Assembly: GCA_030789695.1 (NCBI GenBank)
Contig: CM061130.1
Coordinates: 14,375,860 to 14,439,859, forward strand
Direction: 5' to 3'
Source: Scilla litardierei
Taxonomy: Eukaryota; Streptophyta; Magnoliopsida; Asparagales; Asparagaceae
DNA: 64,000 nucleotides
The number at the start of each line of letters is the position of its first letter. The first letter of the stretch is position 1. The position numbers were made by a program, and so were the translations under genes. The notes beneath the pieces were generated by a model. It was given only the letters and a program-made list of their open reading frames with translations, had not been told where the DNA came from and ran no database searches. Shown here one piece after another: positions 24,001 to 35,042 of this stretch.

Positions 24001-25229
24001 TGGATGTAAAGACTGCCTTTCTCAATGGAGAATTGGACGAGGAGATCTATATGGAACAACCAACAGGGTTCGTAAAAGAAGGAAACAAACCTAAGGTTTG
24101 TAAACTTCGTAAGTCCATATATGGTCTTAAACAATCCTCGAGGCAATGGTATATACGATTTCAAGAAGTTGTCTTATCAAATGGTTTTACCATGCTTGAT
24201 GAAGATAACTGTGTATATATCAAGAGGATTAAAAGCAAGTATGTTATTATGTCTCTATACGTAGATGGCATTTTAATAGCCGGAAATGACAAAGGCTTTG
24301 TGATGGATATCAAGGCTTGGCTTTCATCAGTTTTTGAGATGAAAGACATGGGAGAAGCCGCATATATCCTTGGAGTTAAGATTTCAAGGAATCGTTCGAA
24401 GAAACTTCTTTCTCTTTCACAAGAGACTTATATAAAGAAGGTTCTAGAACGTTTTAATATACAGGACTGCAAGTCCATTGATACTCCTATAAGCAAATGC
24501 AATAATTTATGTCTGAAATTGTGTCCAAAGAACCAAAAGGAAAAGGAAATTATGGAAAAAGTTCCATATTCCAGTGCAGTTGGTAGTCTTATGTACGCTA
24601 TGATGTGTACAAGACTGGACATCTGTTTTGCCGTTGGAATGGTAAGTCGTTACCAATCCAATCCAGGGCAAGTACACTGGAACGCGGTTAAGAGGATAAT
24701 GCGATATCTTAAAGGAACTGTGGACTATGCTTTATGCTATCAAGGAGATGCCTTGAGGCTCGAAGGCTACACTGATGCTGATTGGGTGGGTGATCTCGAT
24801 GAGCGACGATCGACCTCAGGATATGTTTTTCTACTCGGATCTGGTGCAATATCCTGGAGTAGCAAGAAACAATCCTGCATCGCACTTTCAACTATGGAAG
24901 CCGAGTTTGTAGCATTTAGCATGGCAGTCCAAGAGGCTGTTTGGCTTAGGAAATTCTTAGACAAGCTAATTGATGCAAGTGACTCAGGTGCTGTACCAAT
25001 ACACAGTGACAGTCAAGCATCTATAGCTTATGTCAAAGACCCAAAATTCCATTGTAAGACCAAACACATTGATATCCGCTACAAATTTGCAAAAGACTAT
25101 GATAAGACCAAGAAGGTAGACATAAGGTACATATCTACGCATGAGATGATAGCGGATCCGCTTACGAAGGCGATCCCCAGAGATGTGTTTTACAAACACT
25201 TATCATCTCAAGGATTGCGTAAGAGCTGA
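21093..25229 (+). pseudogene. Tork-like gag-pol polyprotein, two stops and RT mutation
   Basis: One frame of 1379 codons from ATG 21093 to the stop at 25229. It is interrupted only by TAG at 22596-22598 (expected Glu before the integrase core) and TAA at 23337-23339. Order: Gag core from the N-terminus, zinc knuckle CFKCNKLGHYARSC (about residues 263-276), protease WIIDSGATDHIA, integrase zinc-binding HARLGHIG to CEHCLVGK, integrase core with RTDRGGEYQ and VAERRNRTL, RT with AFLNGELDEEIY, then RNase H with TDADWVGD and STMEAEF. The RT catalytic box reads YVDG instead of YVDD: codon 24267-24269 is GGC. Loss of this aspartate should abolish reverse transcription even without the stops. The lineage call is by resemblance of the RT/RNase H region. 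Confidence 0.9.
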
Positions 25230-26244
25230 GTTGTACCAATGTAAATTCCCATGTCTGTAAAAGATCAAATTTAATAAAAGAATAAGTTCTTTTCAACATT
25301 GCATATGAGTTTCTAGAAAATATTTGTGTACATTTTAAAATCTCAGCTTTATTTTCTAGTATGTCGGACAGATTGAGGTTGGCTCTCTCACATGAGCAAC
25401 CGCCTTTATTATATCAGACGGATAAAAATAAAGATGAGACCTGTTTAAAGTTAAAATCGTCAGACGGATGATTTAGAGTCATGACTTAAACAAAATGGTC
25501 GTATGAAAGATCTGCATCATATGGATGCTTACAAAAGATCTAAGAGGATTCTTAAATCCTATCTGTCTTATGCGGGATGTGGGTCCAGAAGATTATTTGA
25601 ATAGTAAAAGGGACTCAAAATCAGACATTGTGGTGTCTGATCATCATCCTTACAACATCATTAAGACATACGCTCCCTGGGAAAGGAGTGATGTTGTAAT
25701 ACGTATTCATACTACGTATGCATTTGACCATTGGGTTAGAATAGTAATTGTGTTTACTATTATGTGAGACCCAAAGACCACATGGGTCTTAACTCGTTAC
25801 CCTTATGGACTCTAATTGGTTCCTTTAGATTTGACTGGGTGATTGCTATCTTAGCATGTTGCTTATGGACTATGGTCAATTCGGTCCGACGGGGCATGTT
25901 AGAAAAGCGAGTCAAGTCAAGATCGAAAGGATCGCAAGAAGAGGAAGATTAATTTCATATTCACATTTGGACTTTAAAGATTCAGAGCTGGCCAGCCAAT
26001 TGTAATCCAGATGGGATTCAATTGTTGAATATAAAGTATAAGAAATGTGAAGAAATAATCTAGGGTAAAGCATGCGTTGATCTACTCAACTTTGCACCTT
26101 GAGGAGTGTTGTGTATCTCTAACAAGTGCACAAACATCGGACTCTATGCGCATGACGGTCACACGGCCTATTTCTCGGTATGATAAACAGAAGAGTTAAA
26201 GGAAAAGATGTTTCCTTACAATCCCCTCAAGTGTGAGTGGGAGA
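25230..26244 (+). other. Tork-like 3' spacer and polypurine tract
   Basis: About 1 kb between the polyprotein stop and the 3' LTR. No gene. 'CAGACGGAT' direct repeats occur around 25416-25470. A purine-rich run (GAGTGGGAGA) adjoins the LTR at 26235-26244. Confidence 0.55.
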
Positions 26245-26767
26245 TGTTGGATATGAACGTCATGAATACACCCATGAGGGGATGTATGAGGGTATACGGA
26301 CCTCAGATGTCACGTGCACGAAAGCGTTCACGAAGGGAACCTTTTCTCGTGTGAAAAGGACCACTCGATAAGTGGAAAAAGCCACTTTATAAGTGCATAA
26401 AGGCACTTGATAAGTGAATGAAGAAGAGGATAAGTAAATGTGCTAATATAGGCTAATAAGCTTATATTTAGTTATTTCCTACAATAACTACCCCTAAAGC
26501 CTATAAATAGGATCTAAGGGTAAGGCATTTACACTAATCTAACCATGCCATAAGTTTGCATAAGGCAACTTGTGTTCTTCTTCTCCCTTCCATTAAAATC
26601 CTCTTCTAAATAGAGATTTAGGCGGTGAAACACTGCTTCGATCCTCTGTGACGAAGTACCGATCGTTGTGGCAAATCCGAGGGTGAAGTTCAGAGACTAC
26701 GGCGCAGCATAACGTAAGTCTATGTTATTATTCGATCCTAACGTCCTCGTTTTGTCAGGATCCTACA
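26245..26767 (+). repeat. Tork-like 3' LTR (523 bp)
   Basis: TGTTGGATATG to CCTACA. It contains a 'cactcgataagtg'/'cacttgataagtg' cluster and TATA box CCTATAAATAG at 26500-26510. It is followed directly by sequence belonging to the minus-strand Copia element. Confidence 0.88.
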
Positions 26768-27696
26768 GTTGGGGCTCGTAACCCCTAGACAACGGTCACC
26801 ACGAGCAGTAGTTGTCGTCCCTGTTTCAGAATCATCATAACGTGATCGACCCATCGACAAAAGCATCGTTAGGTTTACGAAGGCTGTGTCAGTGATGAAT
26901 GCCATTAGCTATAGTCCCTTTGTCAAGACTGTGTCTCTGTTGGCCTAGGGTATGGTTTATTGTCAACTTTATTAGAGAACATTGGTCAGTATACAACGGT
27001 CTTTGTTGTATCCACGTTGTACTTCTTACAACGTACCCCAGCCGAGGATTAACACAAAGATCATACTGAGCCTGTGACACTAACTTCCCTTTAACGGAAG
27101 CGACGAATCCCATCTTAGTCATCTACTCGCCTCGAGAGCTTCGGGTGAAACTCAACCTAAGATCTTTCAGCAGGCCTAGCCTCAAAGCTAGATCATAGGT
27201 CTAAGCTACATGGTTCACTCACAGGTTTGTACAAATAACTTCAGGTCATAAGGACCAGCTTACATATCATCACCCTAGAGTTATTATAGACAGTTTAGTT
27301 AAAGTTAACCATTTAATAACTCTAATTTGGTCGTTCAGTGAACTCATTCTCCAATGAGCACATGTGTCTCGTCTCCGACTTCACTAAGTCGAATGACTAT
27401 GAGATCATCATTACCCTAAGGTAAGACTAAGACACAATGGTCTATCCGATGTGTCGATATCCAGTTCTCGACAAATCTATGACCACGAACCGTTTAAGAC
27501 TTACGTTTCTATTTGGTCGCTTACACTCATAATCGAGATCTTATCTGGATACGTAAGGACCTAACTATAAGTCTATGGACATTACCTAAGTATATATATA
27601 TTTAAACGATTTCATACTTAGGATAATGGACACCATATATAATATGAACAAGATGTACTTAGGATAAATCACCTTATGGGCATATATTCTCCTACA
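26768..27696 (-). repeat. Gag-only Copia 3' LTR, truncated
   Basis: 929 bp, about 90% or more identical by eye to parts of 33166-35042. The counterpart of 31754-33165 is missing, presumably left of the window beyond the Tork-like insertion. Confidence 0.78.
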
Positions 27697-28939
27697 TCTC
27701 CCACTTGCACTTAGGCTATTTATCTCGGTATCTCATACCGTTATAGCATATCAGTCACTTTGACATTTATATGACAAACCTAAGAGTGGATTTACTAACG
27801 ATTATCTATAATGCATTTCAATGGACTATTTATTACATCTCTTGATCACACAAGGTTGATCCTTTGAAAAATGATTTGGATCAATTTTTCCTTTCTTTGT
27901 ATTGCTAACAATTAGTACATACAATATAGATGTGGGGTCTAACCGTTCTATAAGTCAGTCTCAGCTCATTCCAATCTTCTTTTGTCAATGTGTCAAGTAC
28001 ACACATGACACCCTAAATCTCTATATAGTCGATTAAATCAAAACGATTTTGATTCAATGTTTTATATAGATGATTCAAATAAGTTGGAAACCTTTTTATT
28101 TAGTCCGAGAAACCGAATCTAAGTATATGAGCTGGCTCCCACTGACTTTAAGAATTATCTGGTTAAGTACTTTAATATTATATCTAAATCATATTTAGAC
28201 TATATATTTGAAGAGCATAACCATTTGATAAGTTCTTTAGATGGAACATACTAGTGTCAGGTTGGGTTTGACGAATGAGTCAAGTCAAGATCGGTTTAAG
28301 GAATCTTGACATTGACTCACTCAGTCAAACGTCCTACACTGTACTTTTTCCCTTAACTACATTTACTATTAACTCTTTAAGAATCAAATGTATTTTATTA
28401 AGTATTAACCTTAATATGCGTATAATTGTGATCACACACAATTTATACGCTCCTGGAACTTATACTTAACTATTGATTGATTATAACATTAAGTCAGCTC
28501 CAAAACAATTAAAATTTTCTGAAGCTCTGCATCATAGTTCGAGAATTTTCGCAACCAACTCAGAAAGCCACATTTACAGAAATTTAAGCCAATCTCAATC
28601 AAATCTCAATTTCAACCGAAAGCACAATTTCCGAGACATTTATTCGAAACAACGGATTCATAAAGATGAAACATAATATGTTTATCAAATAAACTTCGAG
28701 TGTTGAACACTCAATAGTTGTTTTAAATTTTAAGGAATGATACATTTTATTTAAAAAAAATGAGTATCAGCCCTTCTTCATCATGTCTCTTTGAAGTCTT
28801 TGCACGGCACTAGCAGCAACAATTGCTCAGATGCCGTCCGTCCTCCGAACTTCTTCGAACTTCGCTTCATATCAACCACCTGTATACATTACACAGATGT
28901 CTTAGTATATCATACTATGTGATTGGAAATAATTATGCT
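27697..28939 (-). other. 3' internal spacer of the gag-only Copia
   Basis: Lies between the gag stop and the polypurine tract, where pol would normally be. On the minus strand a possible splice acceptor (TATACAG, near 28880) precedes a short open stretch ending near 28780. This may be a relic or a captured fragment, which I cannot identify. Confidence 0.4.
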
Positions 28940-29774
28940 TTATTGATTTTGATTTGTTGTACCTAAGGTAGAGGCATCAGTATGCCCCTTCTTCTTTTCT
29001 GCAAGATAAATCTTGCATTTCCTCTTCCAATGTACCATCTTATGGCAATGGAAGCACTCAGATTTTGACGGGACCCCTTTGGTCTTTTTATTCCCCTTCT
29101 TAGCCTTGGCAGGTTGTGGGACCTATCTCTTCTTACCCTTGCCTTTCGGCTGGTCTGAAGAAGCAGAGCCAACAACCAATGCAGTCGGTTTCTTCTCAAT
29201 CTCCTCAAACTGCCTAAGCATATTGAGAAGACCAGGAAGATCCGTTTCAAGACTGTTCATTATGAAACCAGTAATGAAAGGCTTGAAGGTTGGGGTGAAA
29301 GACTTAAGGATAATGTCCACGGACATCTCATTGTCTAGGACAAAACCCAACTGGGCGGCGTCTTCTACGTACCCGATCATCTTAATAACATGATCTTGTA
29401 CGGGCCCTATGTCCATCTTTGTGCCCAAGAGGTTGCTTGTGGCTTCAAACTTGGCAACTCTAGACCGCATGCCGTATAACTCTTGTGCATTTAGAAGCAT
29501 ACTTTGAACATCCATATGTTCATGCTTCCTCTGCAGTTCGTTATTCATCGAAGCCAGAGTAAGGACATGGCCTTCTCTACATCCCTCTGGAAAGCTTATA
29601 GGCTTCCTTTTCCTCGAAGGTCGCATCGTCATCAGGCTTCTCTGGAGCGTCCTCGAACAGCACGTATCCAATCCTGGCTAGAGAAAGGACTAACTTAATG
29701 TTCCTAAGCCATTCTTTATAGTTTGTTCCATCGAGCATGTCCTTCTCTACCATATATTTAAGACCCAAATCCAT
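28940..29774 (-). pseudogene. Copia gag, frameshifted
   Basis: On the minus strand: MDLGLKYMVEKDMLDGTNY, then YKEWLRNIKLVLSLARIGY, a frameshift near 29580, a UBN2-type core (QRKHEHMDVQSMLL, DHVIKMIGYVEDAAQLGF, LPGLLNMLRQFEEIEKK), and after another shift the zinc knuckle CFHCHKMVHWKRKC. The frame closes at 28940-28942 shortly after the knuckle (KKGHTDASTL), where autonomous relatives continue into protease. The capsid-type protein is recognisable. At least two frameshifts interrupt it. Confidence 0.8.
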
Positions 29775-31739
29775 TCTGCAATTTTGTAGATACTCTAGTC
29801 AGTATATGTTCGTTGTATAGTTTCAATGGTTTTTTAATAAAACTATATTCTCCCACTAAAATTATTAAAGCCATAATAATAAACAGTTTATTATAAAATA
29901 ACATTTGTGAGAGAGGGATCCGACTACCCTGAGTCTGATAACCTTGAGTGTGTCTCAACAAGTTGTCCAACTCTGCAGTCGGTAGACGAACTCGTCGTCA
30001 ATCATATTAAATATGATTCCCTATCGATTTTACCCCGAGTCATTTTTGATCATGAGTGTGCTCATCCGGATCACAATGGCTAGCCTAGTCAGACCCTTGT
30101 TTTCGTGTCTAGCCTGACTTGCCCCGTCGCTCGGTGTATGCACGACACGTCGGTTTGGGTTAGGTCTTAAACTACATTCTTGGTTAGACTTATGCCAGCG
30201 CTCGGTGTAGGGACGAGACGACGGTTTGGGTCAAGTCAAGATGTTTATCAAGAAATCAGTTTCTATAAGATTACCATGTCACAGCTTGAGTGTAGCTCAA
30301 CAACCGTAACACGGGTCTTACAGTTGCCAACTCCTAAAACAAGGAGGGCTGCGATTTATCTTGAATAAGATTATTATCGTATTTGACTTAGGTATAGTCG
30401 ATGGACTTACAGAGTCATGATTCGACTCCTTGCGGTCCAGAGGACGCGGCCAGGGAATTGACTAAGCCAGGACCACTCGGCCCCTAGACTAGCTAGGGTG
30501 GTCCAGCAAACTTAGCCAAGCACATTGACCGACATCATGATCCATTGAAGGAGTTTTATCAATTATATATTCGTCCAACAACTAAATGGCTTTTAATTAA
30601 AAAACTAGTTAATCCTTATCAACTAATGGATCCTTAAAATTCGAAATTTTATGGATTGGTTGAACAATTTTTATTGAGTCTTTATCAACTATAAGGTTCA
30701 TACGTTCAACGTGCTACCCCAATCTAATTTGGATTTTAATAAGACAATGACAACATTTTGCAAAAATAGTCTTTTTATGATAATCATCATTTAAACGATT
30801 TATTATAATGATTGTCAATCAAAAGGGACTACCCTAATCTGGTATTAGGTTTTGATGTTGTTTTGTTTATTAAAACGTAACGCGTCACTAGTCCTTAAAA
30901 TTTCATCTTATAAAATTTTAATCAGTTAATGGCTAACCTAAAGGGTTCATGAATACATTATTCATCATGTCCATTAAAACATAAACCAACTAATTTAACC
31001 ACATAAATAAAAGGTTCATATATTGACATATAATGAAAGCTTGCAAGTTAAAAATTATCTATAACATAATCAAACAACTTGCAAGTCTAAAATTTAACTT
31101 TTAAATTTAAAGATCTAAAATTTAAAGCCAAAAGCATTTTTATCACATAAAACTAGGTTTCATAAAATTATCAAATAATTTTAAAACCTAAGCTTTAAAA
31201 TTTTAATGATACATTTCTAAGATTAAAATATCGCATAAAATAATCTCGAAACCGATATGTAATTTAAAAGAAACAAATTTATTATTTCATCTCATGAGAA
31301 TAAAATTTTCTTTATATCACATATTCTTTAAGAAACAATTTTAAAACCCTTTTAAAATCATTTGGAATTAAATTTAAAAAACTTTCAGATAAAGCCTTTT
31401 AAAAAAATTTCAATCTCTATGCAACCAAAAATATGAATTTTCAATATCATCGCATGAGCTAAAATATTCCCTTTTTGTTACATAAACTTTAAAATATTAA
31501 ATGCATGCTAAAATTATTTTATCTTATAAAATAAAATTTTAAAACCATTTAAACACGAGAGACCTATTTAAATTTATCGAATAAAAATTAAATCCTCTCA
31601 AAAATTTTTTTTCGTGTTGTAAAACAATTTTAAAAACATAAAAAATTATTTTAACATAAAGTTAAAATTTCCGAATGTGCAAAACAAGCAATTAAAGGAT
31701 TTGAAATCATCGCTAAAATAGATCTACAAGCATAACCAT
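29775..31739 (-). other. Long AT-rich leader of the gag-only Copia
   Basis: About 2 kb between PBS and gag on the minus strand, with no coding potential. Two similar 'gctcggtgta' segments at 30131 and 30199 share 'cgacggtttgggt'-like flanks. The part at 30560-31740 is very A/T-rich. Confidence 0.5.
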
Positions 31740-31751
31740 GGCTCTGATACC
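31740..31751 (-). promoter_or_regulatory. Primer binding site on minus strand
   Basis: GGCTCTGATACC on the plus strand is the reverse complement of the Copia initiator-tRNA site. It lies two bases from the LTR end at 31754. Confidence 0.85.
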
Positions 31752-33974
31752 TCTGTTGGGGTTTTTGGCGGACCCTCAGAGCTCGGATCTGTTTCCGTCC
31801 TAAGTCGGACGGACCACAGGAGCATAAAGCGTAGCGGAAAAATTAATCTAGCTAGCTAAACAATTTAGCTAGGCGCTAAGAGAGCCAGAACCTAGCCCGA
31901 TCTATGCCAACTTGGGGTGGATCTGACCACCCCAAGAGGGATCTATTCTACAGCGACAAAATTAAATCTACACTAAAATTGCTTAACCACATACCGGGAA
32001 TCTCGACCCTGGGCCGGGCAAGATGTACCGCACCGTCTTCTGACGCTCCTCGTAGCGAACCACCTTGACTCGATCCACCCGAGCTACCTCGCACCCTCGA
32101 ACCGATCTGCCCGACTCGACTCCCGCCTCCAAGCCGATCACACGCGGTAGGAAGTTTCACTTGAATAGACCCGCGTCTTAGACGTCTGGATCCGAATCCA
32201 AACCCCCTTCGTAGTCTTGCTAGGACTAGTCCGGAGAATAGGAAGAAGAGAGAGAGAGAATAGTTTAGTCGTAGATCGAGCTAGCTCAAAAATCCGGAGC
32301 TACTCGATCGAGGACTTGGTGCATTTTTCAACGAAGAGAATGCACCCTATTTATATTGGGAGTCGGCACCTCTCCTTTCGTTGTGAGCAATGTGGGACAA
32401 TAGTAAAATTGAAGGGAATTTAATTAAGCTAATTAAGCTTAATTGAAGTTTAGTAAGCTTTTCATAAAAGCCAACTTCAACGAATTAATTCTCTTCATTC
32501 ATTAAACTTTAGACACCAAACAAGTTATCAATTCGAAGGGCTTCGAATGGTGAACGCGTAGGAACCAACGACGACGAATTTCGACTTCGCTTGACCCCTC
32601 AAACAATTGCCCAAAGATGGGCAAAAATTCAATTTTCGTAGCCGTCATTTTGGGGTATCAAAAAACCCTACAATCACTTAAGTTGCGGGCAAGCCCGCCC
32701 AAAGCAAGGAGGGTGGGCCAGCGCCCACTGCTGCCCACTGTGCAGCGGGAATTCGCCCGCTGTTGCCAGTGGGCCGCACCCGTTTGCCCTTGCGGATGGG
32801 CTTGTTAGCCCAGTGGGTCTAACCCACTTTGCCTTGGACTGTTTTCGCGTTTCTGGGCTCGTTTGAGTTCCGATTTGGACGCGTTTGAACCTGCGTTTAG
32901 ACCGGGACGATCACGTCAGCCAGGTAACCCTTTCCATTGATTTGTTCCTACAAATATTGTTGTAACCAATTTACGACACGTTTAATCTTTGTTTACATCA
33001 AATGCAACATTGTCCTATTGTATCTACGGCTTATTTTCACAACTAGCTTTGTGAATATCAATTATTCAATTTCATCAAATGAATCTCTCTGAATTAATCT
33101 TCCTATTACTAAGACACGAACGCTACTCGGTGTGAGACCCTACAGCCCGACCTTACTACAGGATGTGGCTCGTAACCCCTAGACGACAGTCACCACGAGT
33201 AGTAGTTGTCGTCCCTGTTTCAGAATCATCATAACATGATCGACCCATTGACAAAAGCATCGTTGGGTTTACATTGGCCGTGTCAGTGATGAATGCCGTT
33301 AGCTATAGTCCCTTCGTCAAGACTGTGTCCCTGTTGGCCTAGGGTATGGTTTACTGTCAACCCTATAGACAACATTGGTCAGTATACGCCAGTTTTTGTT
33401 GTATTCACGTTGTACTTCTTACAACGTACCCCGGCCGAGGATTAACACAAAGATCGTACTGAGCCTGTGACACTAACTTCCCTTTAACGGAAGCGACGAA
33501 TCCCATCTTATTCATCTACTCGCCTCGAGAGCTTCGAGTGCAACTCAACCTAAGATCTTTCAGCAGGCTTAGCCTCAAAGCTAGATCATATGTCTAAGCT
33601 ACATGGTTCACTCACCGGTTCGTACAAATGACTTTAGGTCATACGGACCAGCTTACCTATCATCACCCTAGCGTTATTATAGACAGTTTAGTTAAAGTTA
33701 ACCATTTAATAACTCTAAGTTGGTCGTTCAGTGAACTCATTCTCCAATGAGCACCTGTGTCTCGTCTCCGACTTCACCAAGTCGAATGACTATGCGATCA
33801 TCATTACCCTAAGGTAAGACTAAGACACAGTGGTCTATCCGATGTATCGATATCCAGTTCTCGACACATCTATGACCACGAACCGTTTAAGACTTACGTT
33901 TCTATTCGGTCGCTTACTACTCATACTCGAGATCTTATCTGGATACGTAAGGACCTAACTATAAGTCTATGGAC

Positions 33975-34022
<48 letters not shown>

Positions 34023-34040
34023 TATACATATACATATATA

Positions 34041-34430
34041 GAGTAATGCTAGTATGAGATGGTGAGCTCAAATCCTTATCGTGAGCTAGCACAATCGGCA
34101 ACACCAATTAACGATCGGCACCGTTCATCTTCAAGAGCATGTCGATAGATCTATACCCTAAAAAAATTAGAGATTATAAACCCCAAAATCCTATGGATCA
34201 ACCCGTTCCAATTTTGTTACATTTACAGGCAGCTTGTAAACCGTTCATCTTGCAAACACTTGATGGATCTGATAGAAATGTCCAAATGACACAAAAAATT
34301 ATACATAAAGATCACTTGATAGAAAGAAGAAGATGGACGGTTCCGATTGATGATTTGGCAAATAGTTTTGGCTAGTTCGAGATATGAATATCTCATCTCA
34401 CCATCTCACCATCTCATATTAGCATCTTTC

Positions 34431-34433
<3 letters not shown>
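34041..34433. mobile_element. Foldback MITE 1
   Basis: Terminal inverted repeats: ATGCTAGTATGAGATGGTGAG at the left matches the reverse complement of CTCACCATCTCATATTAGCAT at the right with one mismatch. Similarity continues inward about 100 bp (CGGCACCGTTCATCTTC against its inverted partner near 34328-34345). About 390 bp, no ORF, flanked on both sides by TA repeats, so a TA target duplication is possible but cannot be demonstrated. Confidence 0.75.
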
Positions 34434-34512
<79 letters not shown>

Positions 34513-34517
<5 letters not shown>

Positions 34518-34874
34518 CTTCGGTTGCGAAAAATCCCGTGCGAAAACTTTTTTTTATTTTTTTGAAATTTTTTTTTCAAAAATTCTTTTTTTGATGTTTA
34601 ATCTATACAATTATATACCCCAGGGAAAATAATGGGTGAACCCGTTGGGCATTAGAGCACCCATCCACCCGTTACAAATTTAACGGTCTCAAAACGTGCG
34701 AATTTGATGAAATGACTTGATCGAAGGCCAAATGACATTATTTCTCAACCATTATTTTTTGAGGGGGGTATAACAACATATAATGAGGGTGGGAAAAAGA
34801 ATTTTTGAAAAAAAAAATTTCAAAAAAAAGATAAAAACATTTTCGCACGGTGAGAAATGTTCTCATTTGAAAAT

Positions 34875-34879
<5 letters not shown>
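34513..34879. mobile_element. Foldback MITE 2
   Basis: Inverted arms containing CCGTGCGAAAA, then A/T-rich blocks (TTTTTTGAAATTTTTTTT type), face each other at about 34525-34595 and 34790-34860. About 367 bp, no ORF, in TA repeats. Its sequence is unrelated to MITE 1. Confidence 0.65.
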
Positions 34880-34950
<71 letters not shown>

Positions 34951-35042
34951 TAACGATTTCATACTTAGTATAATGGACACCATATATAATATGAACAAGA
35001 CGTACTCAGGATAAATCGCCTTATGGGATATATTCTCCTACA

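Larger units (their letters stand above)
19010..26767 (+). mobile_element. Tork-like Ty1/Copia element, 5' LTR truncated
   Basis: The partial 5' LTR (19010-19339) matches the end of the 3' LTR (26245-26767, 523 bp) from CTAATATAGG onward. The first 190 bp or so are absent, exactly where the Athila LTR ends, so Athila most likely inserted into this LTR. PBS, a 1.7 kb leader, one polyprotein frame, a polypurine tract (GTGGGAGA before 26245) and the 3' LTR follow. The polyprotein has two stops and a damaged RT active site. Confidence 0.85.
33976..34949. repeat. (TA)n microsatellite tract split by two foldback elements
   Basis: TA runs at 33976-34010 (continuing as CA), 34434-34512 and 34880-34949. 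The matching site in the other LTR has only a short TATATATATAT at about 27591, so the expansion and insertions happened after the element arrived. Confidence 0.85.
26768..35042 (-). mobile_element. Gag-only, non-autonomous Ty1/Copia element (minus strand)
   Basis: Sequence 26768-27696 is repeated at about 33166-35042, interrupted there by two small inserts in TA repeats. On the minus strand both copies begin TGTAGGAGAATATAT, and the left one is preceded by a purine tract (AAGTGGGAGA). A minus-strand PBS (reverse complement GGCTCTGATACC, 31740-31751) and gag (29774 to 28940) fix the orientation. The right-hand 5' LTR runs 31754-35042. The left-hand 3' LTR is cut at 26768 by the Tork-like element. 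No protease, integrase or RT is present between gag and the polypurine tract, so the element would need enzymes supplied by a relative. Confidence 0.78.
31754..35042 (-). repeat. Gag-only Copia 5' LTR with MITE insertions
   Basis: On the minus strand it starts TGTAGGAG (35042) and ends CCCCAACA (31754). Without the repeat and insert block at about 33976-34949 the LTR is about 2.3 kb. A minus-strand TATA box (TATAAATAGGG, near 32341-32353) gives a long U3 and a short R/U5. Only the 33166-35042 part has its partner copy inside the window. Confidence 0.7.

Noticed and set aside
34347..34998. Frames encoding long Tyr-Ile repeats
   Set aside because: Pure translation of (TA)n microsatellite.
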